From the NCBI GenBank assembly GCA_903813345.2, contig CAIIXF020000006.1, forward strand, positions 5,260,989 through 5,324,988: a stretch of DNA of 64,000 nucleotides, read 5' to 3'. The DNA comes from Owenia fusiformis. Lineage: Eukaryota; Annelida; Polychaeta; Sabellida; Oweniidae. The notes below the pieces were generated by a model. It saw only the letters and a program-made list of their open reading frames with translations, was not told the origin of the DNA and searched no databases. Below are positions 26,330 to 38,600 of this stretch, one piece after another (positions within the stretch are counted from its first letter, which is position 1; each line of letters starts with the position of its first letter). A program made the position numbers and the translations under genes.

Positions 26330-26449
26330 TTAAAGGGATTATTGGTACAATAAATAAATGTATATGACACCATGTATCAATTGGATTGTAATGAACCGCC
26401 ATTGGACGTATTGCAATTCACCATCTGGATTGAATAAAACGTTGTCTGG

Positions 26450-27072
26450 GGTAGAGATTAAAAGGTGGATTGGATCGAGTAGATTGGATTCATGTAAAAG
26501 GTGGATTGGATCAGGAATCTTCAAAATATGGAATTTCTTTCTTTTGATTTTTCTGTTAATTTGTCTCTGGCTATTTCCCTCTATAAATAATTGGGTCCCT
26601 TTGAGAAATTAGAACAAAGCAAAGACAAACACATACTCTGATAAGTTGATGAATACTCCTAAGTATTCAACTGCTTTCCCTTGTAAATCAACTTTTGTAA
26701 GACATAAAAAACAAAGATCTGTAGATAAAAGCTGTCATTCAAGTTGATGTGCGAATGTTCTAAAACAATGTCTGCTACATATTTATGTTCTGATTGGTCT
26801 AAAAACGGATGTTATGGATCTTCAGACCAGTCTGTCTATGATTTATGAAATGTCCTTAAAATTATACTTGGAATGAATAAGATTCTAGACCACCCAAGCA
26901 AAATAATATTACATCTTTTATTTGACATTATGGAAGTGAAGAGAGGACCAATCTTCTTAGAGGGAGATCAATAGATTTTTTAAGGAAACTCCATATTTTG
27001 AAGATTCCCGATCCAATCCACCTTTTACATGAATCCAATCCACTCGATCCAATCCACCTTTTAATCTTTACC
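26450..27072. mobile_element. GG...CC foldback element with 8-bp TSD
   Basis: The left end ggtagagattaaaaggtgg and right end ccaccttttaatctttacc are inverted; arms extend about 90 bp, to cttcaaaatatgga and tccatattttgaag. Each arm contains aaaaggtggattggatc twice, so the arms are internally repetitive. An 8-bp direct repeat, ttgtctgg, flanks the element (26442-26449 and 27073-27080); the match may extend by a few bases. The interior has no recognisable gene. It ends about 135 bp before the start codon of the aminotransferase-like gene. Confidence 0.85.
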
Positions 27073-27207
27073 TTGTCTGGGGTACGTTTAATACTCTCAC
27101 ATTAATAACGAGAGTTTTAGATTGAATACATACACACAATTAAAGTGTACAACTAGCTTTGAGTATTTATAAGTAAGTGTACACAGCTGACATAGTAACT
27201 TGAAATC

Positions 27208-30200
27208 ATGGCCTGTGAGCTGGGTAAAGCTATACGACAAAAGGAGTTTTACCACTCCGAAGATTATGGATTCACAAACCACGGTGCATGGGGAACTGTA
27301 CCTCGGAGAGTGTTGGACGTCCAGAAGAGGTGAATATAAACATGATACACACCACATCAATTCTGTATTTGGAGATTAATCTCAGACGAGAGGTATACAT
27401 TGAGGTTTGCATTTTATACAATCATATTATTGCAAGGCTGATCTCACAATAATAGGTAAAATCAATAATTCATCAGACTTGCCTACATGTAAATCATGAA
27501 TGAACTCAAAATTCCATATCCCCTCGAATATATTTCCCCACATCGATCATTCTGTACAGGGCCAACAGCGTATGGTATTTAATACTGAGATCCATGTGGA
27601 CCATGACCAGTGTCGAGTGCGGTCTAACATTGCCATTGATAAGATATGTCGGGTTGACTTCACATTTCATTAAGAGATAAGACGTCGAGGTGAAGATATT
27701 TTAGTGAGATATTATACAAATGGTGACTGCCATTGAGGGAAATAGTGCAACATATTTTTCAGAGGGAAGATCCTGTCCAGTGTCCACTGACATGTATACG
27801 CCATATGTACACAAAATGAGAAGTCTCAATTTCATATATATAATGCTTACAGGTTCTTATCGGCATTTAAAGGCATTTTGCCATTCACCTCCTATAATGC
27901 CAGCTAGCAGAAAAGATAAAAGGTACTTATGACTGGTCACATGACCTTACTCGTTATTAGTACTTTTTATCTTCCCTGTTAGCAGGGATTTAGGACTTAG
28001 AGCATTAGTGGAATTAGTGCATCTCTTAGTTCCTTTATATAATGTGACCATATTCTTTTTAATCATCATAAATTTTATTCCAAAAATAACATACCAAACA
28101 ATTGCCTCAGTCGAATAACATTGACGGCAATTTTAAATAAGGTCTGTGTAAATCTTACACAATGAGTTTCTTCATGTCATTTTATAGTTGAATGTAGAGA
28201 AGGAAAAAAGGCTTGGCATTTTTTAGTTTCGTCTGATAGGATAGAAGCAGGGCTTCTATCGCCTCCTACTAATCTTTTAAATCTTTGATATTGGCTCACC
28301 AATTCTATGGTCGTTAATTTTTTAGCCAAGTGAGGGAGTATATACGCATATATAATGTTCCAAGATGCTTGCTTGACAAGATTTTGCAGAGTTTCTTCAT
28401 GGGTCTCATCAGGCTTATTACCTTATTAGATAAGTGATCAAAGTGAGCGTTGAAATTTAGGCTTTGTATAAAAAACCTCCTACCTCATACCCACCTACCC
28501 ACCTACGTGGGACATGATACAGTCATTGAAGGGTTCAATTTTAAAGATTTTTAAATCTCGAAATTGCTCTAATTATTTCTACAATTCCGGTTTTATTTTA
28601 TGACTAGACGGATGACAGATTCATAAATAAAGGCATATATGGGTGCATTGTTATATGTAATGACCCGAGGGCGTCCCGGAGGAATAATTAACTAACGACC
28701 GCGAGCATCGGTCCAACAAACCAGATAAAGAAATTGAAAGAAAGTGTGCTAAATTCAATGCCCCGGATGGGAATCGAACCCAGCTGGGCTGTCGCAGCAA
28801 CTTACTAGCAAGGGTCGTTACAATGCATCTATAATTCATCATAAACTAAGATTTAATAAACTAAGATCTTTAAAAATGAACCCTTCAAAGACTGTATCAT
28901 GTCCAACGTACGTGGGTAGGTGGGTATGAGGTAGGAGGTGTTTTATACAAAGCCTTGAAATTTAGGTGCTGATCAAGAGTAAGTCCGAGGTGTTTATGAG
29001 TATTATTACGTTTCTGTGCTTTGAATACCAATTTCCATGTTGAGGCCCATTGGTCTAAATGGTCCAAATCACTTTGAATCGGTTCATAAATATCAAAAAA
29101 TATTTGATTACTATCGAAAGATTATGATGTGGGGTGTCATCAGCAAATATAAATGTCTTAGAGACAAGATCATCCGGTTAATGTATAGCAAAAATAGGAG
29201 GGGTCGTAATACTGAACTCTGAGGAACTCCTGCATTAATTTGATAATTCTTAGTATGAAAGTTGTTATTTATATTTGTGCACCTGGTTCCATAAATATAC
29301 CATAATATACCATAAAAAGTATGAACATCCAGTCCCATCATCATCCATTTTAAAGAAGCAGAATCTGATAGACTACTCTCTCTTATCCAGATATCTTGAA
29401 GAAGTAGAGCAGAATGTTGACCATTGGTTTAGAAGAAGTTCTGATAAATACGTCAATGCAGCCAAACAGGCCGCAGCTGACTTCCTGGGTGCAAATGTGG
29501 CAAATATTAACTTTGTGGAAAATGCAACTCGAGGTAGGGCTTACATTTGACAGATTCTTACTAAATTCCAATAGCCTAGTTTGATTTTGCTTCGTTTTAA
29601 GATATTGTTTCATTTAGAATTTCGATGTTCCGAGTTTGTTTTATATAAACTATAATCTAAGTTTACAAGGTACATCTGATACATTACAGGTTTGAACAGC
29701 ATTTTGAAGTCTATCCCACTCTCACCAGGGGATGCAATATTAGCTACAAACTTTACATACAACGCAGTTGCAAATGCTTGTAGAGCAGCATCAGCCAAAA
29801 GTCAGGGTATGTGCTAAAAGTCATAGTTGTATTATATGTTATATATTATAAAGAATCTACCAAAGCATTTCAAAAGACCAAATTAACATACCATTCAATT
29901 AGGAATTCTGATTGGCTCAGACAATTAGCTATGAAATTCAAACTTGTTGTTTTATATATCATTATCAGGTACAGAGGTGGTTGCTTTCAACATAACATTC
30001 CCGATCTCCAGTAGGGAGGCATTCATAAAGAATTACACAGATTTCTTAGATGCTCATAAAAACATTAAAGTTGCGGTAATTGGTGAGTTGTTCTTTCATC
30101 CTCCGAACGCAGGACTCCATACATCATCCATTATATGCCCTCTCTTCCTTCAAAGAAACAGAGGGGATAATATTTAGACCCCTGCGTTCAGAGGATATGT

Positions 30201-31880
30201 ACATTTTGTTTGATGTACTTTCAACTTTGTAATACATGTTCTACATCAATTCGTTCAGGATAATACTAGTATGTATTCTCACTCATAATATGTCTATGTC
30301 GACAATTATTTTTCATCGTGCTGTCGTATAATGCATTTTGTTGACATTACAAAATATATATCATTTCCAACAATTTACATTCGTTCGGAATATTCTTTTG
30401 CTAATATTCTTGATTCCTTTTATATTATTCAGATGTAATCTCCAGCTTTCCATCCATGTTGCTTCCTTGGAAAGAGCTGACTGCGGCCTGTAGGGAGAGG
30501 GGGATATTGGCCTGTCTAGACGGAGCACACGTCCCTGGTCAGCTACGAATTGCTTTAGAAGAATGTGGAGCCGACTTTTTCGTAGGTAAAATGTGTTCTT
30601 TGAACGCTATGAAAGTTTCAAAGCATCTGTACAAGTACATGTACATATAAAAGCAGTTTAAAGACGCGTTAATGGTGGAGCTGCCGGGTTTAACTCCAAT
30701 TGGTTTACAAATTAGAATTTTACATATGAGACAATTTCAGGAAATCTTCACAAATGGAGCTTCTGTCCACGTGGTTGTGCAGTTATATGGGTCCATCAAG
30801 CTCACCATCATCTTGTCCGTCCAACTGTTACATCACACATTTATGACAAAAAGCAACCATTCCCAGGTGACTTCGACCTTCAAGGCACCAGAGACTTGAC
30901 GGCCTATGCATGCGTGCCAGATGCAATCAAATTCTATCATGATATTGCTGGAGGATGGGTAATTACATTATAGAAAATAAAACTGTATTATCCTTACCAC
31001 ATTTATGGTCATTCACCTGGGCTTACATGTAGAATGAGGAGGGTGAATACCCAGGAAATCGTTGAAGAACCTCTACATGTTGATATTACTTAGAGATAGA
31101 TTCATTTATGAATTCTGGGAATTTTCTTTAAAAATATCACTGTTTTGTATTCAATTGCTTTATACAATATTAGGATGAGGTCCTGGCACATAATTGTAGC
31201 CTTGTGGAACGATTCACTGAAGATCTAGTCAACGCATTTGGCACAAGTCAGCTGCAGATCCCGGTTGATATGAGAAGCCCATTTATGAGGCACGTGAAAC
31301 TACCAGAACTTCCCGGTTGGCAGGGAACGCAGGTTTGTGTATTTACTATTCATCAGTCTATCAGAACAGAGAAATGTAGACATGGTTTCATATTCTTCAT
31401 GGTTTTTGCCATGAATAACATTATAGTGTAGTCTCGTAGCCGCGGGGTTGGGGGGGGGGCAAAAATTATTTTAAAATCATGCAGTTTCCACCGTTTTGAA
31501 TACTTTTCAAGAGATTCTGGGCCAACATTGTCAAGAAACAATTTGTTAAAGACTGAATCTCCTTGGCAAAAGTTAGCTACCTGAACATCGTATCAATATT
31601 AACAAGGTTTTGATGTTCCCCAACAACGCTGTATTACTATGAGGTGGATTGTGATATTTACCTCTGATGGAACAGAATGTCATACTTCATCATCTCCCTT
31701 GTTTTATTACAGGATGATGCTATCAAGCTTATGAATACACTGTACGAAAAGGGGGTACTTGCAGCAGTTGAGTGTATCGAGGATGAACTGTGGTTAAGAA
31801 TAAGCGCCCATGTCTACAATACTCCAGAGGATTATGAACGACTTAAAAGTGTAGTGTTGGAAATGGCAGAAATAAAATAG
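27208..31880 (+). CDS. Class V aminotransferase-fold PLP enzyme (isopenicillin N epimerase-like)
   Basis: Eight exons join in phase to 397 residues: 27208-27329, 29391-29533, 29690-29806, 29969-30082, 30433-30585, 30741-30958, 31174-31332, 31713-31880. Family hallmarks appear in order: FTNHGAWGTVPRRVLD, DHWFRRSSDKY, FVENATRGLNSIL, GDAILATNFTYNAVANA, CLDGAHVPGQ (Asp195, expected to contact the pyridine nitrogen, and His198), GNLHKW (Lys221, the expected PLP Schiff-base lysine), FDLQGTRDLTAY, and C-terminal RISAHVYNTPEDYERL. Length is normal. Relatives include CefD, cysteine desulfurase/desulfhydrase-like proteins and EgtE/Egt2 sulfoxide lyases, so the reaction cannot be assigned; despite the family name, penicillin chemistry is not implied. 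No signal peptide, so probably cytosolic. Intron 1 (2.06 kb) carries an antisense LINE remnant with a nested element. The gene is tail-to-tail with the next one. Confidence 0.92.
28460..28954. mobile_element. GG...CC foldback element nested in the LINE, 10-bp TSD
   Basis: The left end ggctttgtataaaaaacctc and right end gaggtgttttatacaaagcc are inverted; arms continue for about 95 bp (ctacctcatacccacctacc against ggtaggtgggtatgaggtag). A perfect 10-bp direct repeat, ttgaaattta, flanks it (28450-28459 and 28955-28964). Removing one copy restores the continuous LINE text, so both insertion and boundaries are well supported. The interior includes a tRNA-like segment (separate entry). Confidence 0.88.
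28760..28828 (-). repeat. tRNA-like segment (SINE-type remnant)
   Basis: The complement contains GGTTCGATTCC (28770-28780), a perfect RNA polymerase III B box / T-loop, followed by CATCCGGGGC like a tRNA 3' acceptor strand. The matching 5' acceptor strand (GCCCCGG) is absent, and a good A box is not evident, so this is not a functional tRNA. It looks like the head of a tRNA-derived SINE carried inside the foldback element. Confidence 0.6.
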
Positions 31881-32697
31881 GTTGACTAGTCCTGATATTA
31901 GTCAATGATATAATTAATATAGAACCTGCCAAATGGAACACTTCTGTAAGTGGAACACCTCACATGGAACAGAGTTCACTTACACTGGTTCTACTGTAAC
32001 ATATATATTTTTGGGTTGAATTATAACCAAAAAATATATGAAGAGAAAAAATGATGGATATATTCTTTAAAGCATTAAACTTTGAAAGCAAAAATAATTT
32101 TTCATTAGGGACTCAGATACTCCAGTACCTTTATGTCATGGATCAATATATCTATTCATAAAAATGTCAACAACTCCTGAACTAATGTTTCCAATAAATA
32201 ATAATAAAAATATGATATTTAAATCATCAGTTTTTATCCTTTAATATATTCATGTTAAACACTTCAATAACATTATTGAACAAGGCATTAACAAAATACA
32301 GTAGAGCAGGAGAAAAGTCCAACATGCCACATGTTTTTTATTATTATAATTTAATAAAGCGTACCTATTTGCTGGTGACTAAAACAACACTTTGAAGTGC
32401 TTGTGATGGAATGGTCCTTGCCAGGAATGATTCTGTATTTAATTTGATTCTGTATGGTAATTTAGAATATCATTATCAATAAAGAACAATGACTGTATAT
32501 TAAGGATTTGAATAGCATATTCTTTAATGATGACTACGTACTCTGTCATTATACTATTTTTGATAATTCATCAGTCATCACATAATAGTCTTCTGGTGAA
32601 TCATAAATAAATAGTTTTCAGATGACTTATTTATTAATTCACAAGTCTGATGACTTTCTAGTCAACCCTCCTATATTTAGGGTCAACAGCTGAATTC
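31881..32697. other. Intergenic space between two convergent genes
   Basis: It holds the 3' ends of the aminotransferase-like gene (+) and the large disordered-protein gene (-). Candidate poly(A) signals are aataaa at 31872, overlapping the + gene's stop, and the tttatt near 32629 for the - gene. Nothing else was recognised. Confidence 0.5.
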
Positions 32698-35600
32698 TCA
32701 ATACAGTTGCTTGATCATGCCTGGTATCTTGATTATATCCTGTTGTTCACCTTGATTGTCTGTGTTGGGTGAATGTTCTTGCTTTTCAGGCTTCACCTGT
32801 ACAATGCTGTTGTGTTGGGGTGACCCAGATATACCTGAAAGTAAATTATCAAATAAAATAAGACGTTCAGTATTACATGACATACCTTGTAATGACAGCA
32901 AAGGTTATGAGTTCTCTAAGCTGACATAGATGTGCTTTTTCCAAAAGGAAATAGTCCCATTATCAATGTATTTCTGGTATTCTTTTTTTCTAAATACAGG
33001 AATTAGTTTTATAAATGGTGTCAAATAATCCAAAACCAAAATGGTGAGTTTGGATAATCTTTCCAAAGGTAAATCACATTAGGTACCATATATTAAGGTT
33101 TTAGCTATAGGGGAGGGGGGGGGGACTTAATTGACAACTTGTAGGTTATTTTTACTCACTTGAAAAGTCAGTTTTAGGAAACATATTTTGCAGAAGTATC
33201 TCAAATTGACTTTGAATCTTGTTGCAGCTTTCAATAATGGGGGTTCCTTCCTGAAATACAGAATCAAAACTATCAGTTATGTCTCCGTCACATTTGTTAA
33301 AGGAAAATGTACAGTCTGACTTTTCTCTAATGGTCAATAGCAATCCGACATGTACAGATGCCATTCAATGTCAATGGTTACATACTTCAGTATTCACATA
33401 TGCTAACGCAACTCTCCAGTCTGATATTTCTATGGTCAATAGCAATCCGACATGTACAGATGCCATTCAATGTCAATGGTTACATACTTCAGTATTCATA
33501 TATGCTAACGCAACTCTACAGTCTGATATTTATATGGTCAATAGCAATCCTACATGCACAGATGCCATTCAATGTCAATGGTTACATACTTCATATTCAC
33601 ATATGCTAACGCAACTCTACAGTCTGATATTTCTATGGTCAATAGCAATCCGACATGTACAGATGCCATTCAATGTCAATGGTTACATACTTCAGTATTC
33701 ATATATGCTAACACAACTCTCCAGTCTGATATTTCTATGGTCAATAGCAATCCGACATGTACAGATGCCATTCAATGTCAATGGTTACATACTTCAGTAT
33801 TCATATATGCTAATGCAACTCTAAAGTCTGATATTTCTATGGTCAATAGCAATCCGACATGTACAGATGCCATTCAATGTCAATGGTTACATACTTCAGT
33901 ATTCATATATGCTAATGCAACTCTAAAGTCTGATATTTCTATGGTCAATAGCAATTCTACATGTACAGATGCCATTCAATGTCAATGGTTACATACTTCA
34001 TATTCACATATGCTAATACAACTCTACAGTCTGATATTTCTATGGTCAATAGCAATCCTACATGTACAGATGCCATTCAATGTCAATGGTTACATACTTC
34101 AGTATTCATATATGCTAATGCAACTCTAAAGTCTAATATTTCTATGGTCAATAGCAATCCGACATGTACAGATGCCATTCAATGTCAATGGTTACATACT
34201 TCATATTCACATATGCTAATACAACTCTACAGTCTGATATTTCTATGGTCAATAGCAATCCTACATGTACAGATGCCATTCAATGTCAATGGTTACATAC
34301 TTCAGTATTCACATATGCTAATGCAACTCTACAGTCTGATATTTCTATGGTCAATAGCAATCCGACATGTACAGATGCCATTCAATGTCAATGGTTACAT
34401 ACTTCAGTATTCATATATGCTAACGCAACTCTCCAGTCTGATATTTCTATGGTCAATAGCAATCCTACATGTACAGATGCCATTCAATGTCAATGGTTAC
34501 ATACTTCAGTATTCCCATATGCTAACACAACTCTACAGTCTGATATTTCTATGGTCAATAGCAATCCTACATGTACAGATCCCATTCAATGTCAATGGTT
34601 ACATACTTCAGTATTCACATATGCTAACGCAACTCTCCAGTCTGATATTTCTATGGTCAATAACAATCCGACATGTACAGATGCCATTCAATGTCAATGG
34701 TTACATACTTCAGTATTCACATATGCTAATGCAATTCTACAGTCTGATATTTCTATGGTCAATAGCAATCCGACATGTAGATGCCATTCAATGTCAATGG
34801 TTACATACTTCATATTCACATATGCTAACGCAACTCTACAGTCTGATATTTCTATGGTCAATATCTATCCTACATGTACAGATGCCATTCAATGTCAATG
34901 GTTACATACTTCAGTATTCCCATATGCTAATGCAACTCTCCAGTCTGATATTTCTATGGTCAATAACAATCCGACATGTACAGATGCCATTCAATGTCAA
35001 TGGTTACATACTTCAGTATTCCCATATGCTAATGCAACTCTACAGTCTGATATTTCTATGGTCAATAGCAATCTGACATGTACAGATGCCATTCAATGTC
35101 AATGGTTACATACTTCAGTATTCCCATATGCTAACGCAACTCTACAGTCTGATATTTCTATGGTCAATAGCAATCTGACATTTACAGATGCCATTCAATG
35201 TCAATGGTTACATACTTCAGTATTCACATATATTAAGGCAACTCTAGTCTGACATTTCTATGGTCAATAGCAATCTGACATGTAGATGCCATTCAATGTC
35301 AATGGTTACATACTTCAGTATTCCCATATGCTAATGCAACTCTCCAGTCTGATATTTCTATGGTCAATAGCAATCCGACATGTACAGATGCCATTCAATG
35401 TCAATGGTTACATACTTCAGTATTCCCATATGCTAACGCAACTCTAAAGTCTGATATTTCTATGGTCAATAGCAATCCGACATGAACAGATGCCATTCAA
35501 TGTCAATGGTTACATACTTCAGTATTCACATATGCTAACGCAACTCTAAAGTCTGATATTTCTATGGTCAATAGCAATCTGACATGTAGATGCCATTCAA

Positions 35601-38600
35601 TGTCAATGGTTACATACTTCAGTATTCACATATGCTAACGCAACTCTACAGTCTGATATTTCTATGGTCAATAGCAATCCGACATGTAGATGCCATTCAA
35701 TGTCAATGGTTACATACTTCAGTATTTACATATGCTAACGCAACTCTACAGTCTAATATTTCTATGGTCAATAGCAATCCGACATGTACAGATGCCATTC
35801 AATGTCAATGGTTACATACTTCAGTATTCCCATATGCTAACACAACTCTACAGTCTGATATTTCTATGGTCAATAGCAATCCTACATGTACAGATGCCAT
35901 TCAATGTCAATGGTTACATACTTCAGTATTCCCATATGCTAACACAACTCTACAGTCTGATATTTCTATGGTCAATAGCAATCCGACATGTACAGATGCC
36001 ATTCAATGTCAATGGTTACATACTTCAGTATTCCCATATGCTAACACAACTCTACAGTCTGATATTTCTATGGTCAATAGCAATCCTACATGTACAGATG
36101 CCATTCAATGTCAATGGTTACATACTTCATATTCACATATGCTAACGCAACTCTACAGTCTGATATTTCTATGGTCAATAGCAATCCGACATGTACAGAT
36201 GCCATTCAATGTCAATGGTTACATACTTCATATTCACATATGCTAACGCAACTCTCAAGTCTGATATTTCTATGGTCAATAGCAATCCTACATGTACAGA
36301 TGCCATTTAATGTAAATGGTTACATACTTCAGTATTCACATATGCTAATGCAACTCTCCAGTCTGATATTTCTATGGTCAATAGCAATCCGAGGTTTCTA
36401 GACAACTCATCCCAAGACAACTCATCCCAAGACAAGTCATCCCTAAGACAACTCATCCCAAGACAAGTCATCCCCAAGACAACTCATCCCAAGACATCTC
36501 ATCCCAAGACAACTCATCCCAAGACATCTCATCCCAAGACAACTCATCCCACTTGTATAATTGATAAATTATTTTGTCCTCTATATTATATATATCCCTT
36601 TTTCATTTTTATGATTACAAAGTGATTTTTGATTACACACTCAATTTTTAATACTGATTTTTAGCGTTTTGAATGGTACTTGAAAGTTATGTTTTACTTG
36701 TTAGTACTGCCGCTATTTTGATTAATTCTGAGTTTTTCTAAATATATTTGAGAATATAGAATTGAACATAAAAGTCATAGACATTATTTCCAAATTTAAT
36801 CATCATAAATCTTAAAGTTTGAAATTGGCTAAGGCCAAAATATTTTTAAACAAAGACTGAATTAATCTGAGAGAATTATTCTGATAGCACCTTGGATAAA
36901 ACATTCTAACTGAGTTAATCCTACACCTTTGATGATCTTTGATTTAATTATCAAAGTATATATTAATTTGAACATGTTTAACTTTATCCCAATCAGTCGA
37001 CAAAAATTAACTAAAACTAGGCTAAACCAACTACAAAATACAAAAATATTAAGTAAATACAGCATGACAAAATATAAAATGTGTCAATTTAAAATACAGC
37101 ATGAAAATGTATATTATAAAAAAAGATATTCCATGAGTAGTGTGCTAACTGCTAAAATCTCTAAATATTTTTCATTCTTTCAAAAGTGAAAATTAATTGT
37201 ATAAATTATGTTTTATTTCAAGTTGGGTAGAGTTGTCTAGGGGATGAGTTGTCTTGGGATGAGATGTCTTGGGATGAGATGTCTTGGGATGAGTTGTCTT
37301 GGGATGAGATGTCTTGGGATGAGATGTCTTGGGATGAGTTGTCTTGGGATGAGATGTCTTGGGGATGAGTTGTCTTGGGATGAGTTGTCTTAGGGATGAG
37401 TTGTCCTGTTACCCAATCCGACATGTACAGATGCCATTCAATGTAAATGGTTACATACTTCAGTATTCACATATGCTAACGCAACTCTACAGTCTGATAT
37501 TTCTATGGTCAATAGCAATCCTACATGTACAGATGCCATTCAATGTCAATGGTTACATACTTCAGTATTCACATATGCTAGCGCAACTCTCCAGTCTGAT
37601 ATTTTCATGGTCAATAGCAATCCTACATGTGCAGATGCCATTCAATGTCAATGGTTACATACTTCAGTATTCACATATGCTAATGCAACTCTACAGTCTG
37701 ATATTTCTATGGTCAATAGCTATCCTACATGTACAGATGCCATTTAATGTCAATGGTTACATACTTCAGTATTCACATATGCTAACGCAACTCTAAAGTC
37801 TGATATTTCTATGGTCAATAGCAATCCTACATGTACAGATGTCATTCAATGTCAATGGTTACATACTTCATATTCACATATGCTAACGCAACTCTACAGT
37901 CTGATGTTTCTATGGTCAATAGCAATCCTACATGTACAGATGCCATTCAATGTCAATGGTTACATACTTCAGTAGTCATATATGCTAACGCAACTCTACA
38001 GTCTGATATTTCTATGGTCAATAGCAATCCGACATGTACAGATGCCATTCAATGTCAATGGTTACATACTTCATATTCACATATGCTAACGCAACTCTAC
38101 AGTCTGATGTTTCTATGGTCAATAGCAATCCTACATGTACAGATGCCATTCAATGTCAATGGTTACATACTTCAGTAGTCATATATGCTAACGCAACTCT
38201 ACAGTCTGATATTTCTATGGTCAATAGCAATCCGACATGTACAGATGCCATTCAATGTCAATGGTTACATACTTCAGTATTCCCATATGCTAATGCAACT
38301 CTACAGTCTGATATTTCTATGGTCAATAGCAATCTGACATGTACAGATGCCATTCAATGTCAATGGTTACATACTTCAGTATTCACATATATTAAGGCAA
38401 CTCTAGTCTGACATTTCTATGGTCAATAGCAATCTGACATGTAGATGCCATTCAATGTCAATGGTTACATACTTCAGTATTCCCATATGCTAATGCAACT
38501 CAACAGTCTGATATTTCTATGGTCAATAGCAATCCGACATGTACAGATGTCATTCAATGTCAATGGTTACATACTTCAGTACTCATATATGCTAACACAA

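Larger units (their letters stand above)
28270..29290 (-). mobile_element. LINE remnant (CR1-like RT fragments), antisense in intron 1
   Basis: On the - strand at about 29250-29120 the frame reads [21 protein letters not shown], a decayed RT block of the type [20 protein letters not shown], followed after a frameshift by a degraded FADD region. Further on, the post-RT text LTLDQHLNF ends at 28955 and resumes at 28459 with FNAHFDHLSNKVISLMRPMK, because another element is inserted between. Boundaries are approximate; the 3' end was not located. Confidence 0.75.

Noticed and set aside
28760-28828. Possible tRNA gene
   Set aside because: The B box is perfect, but the 5' acceptor strand and a convincing A box are missing; it looks like a SINE head.
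27208-31880. Bacterial origin by horizontal transfer of the CefD-like gene
   Set aside because: Seven spliceosomal introns and ordinary base composition; the family is also present in animals, so transfer cannot be claimed from this window.
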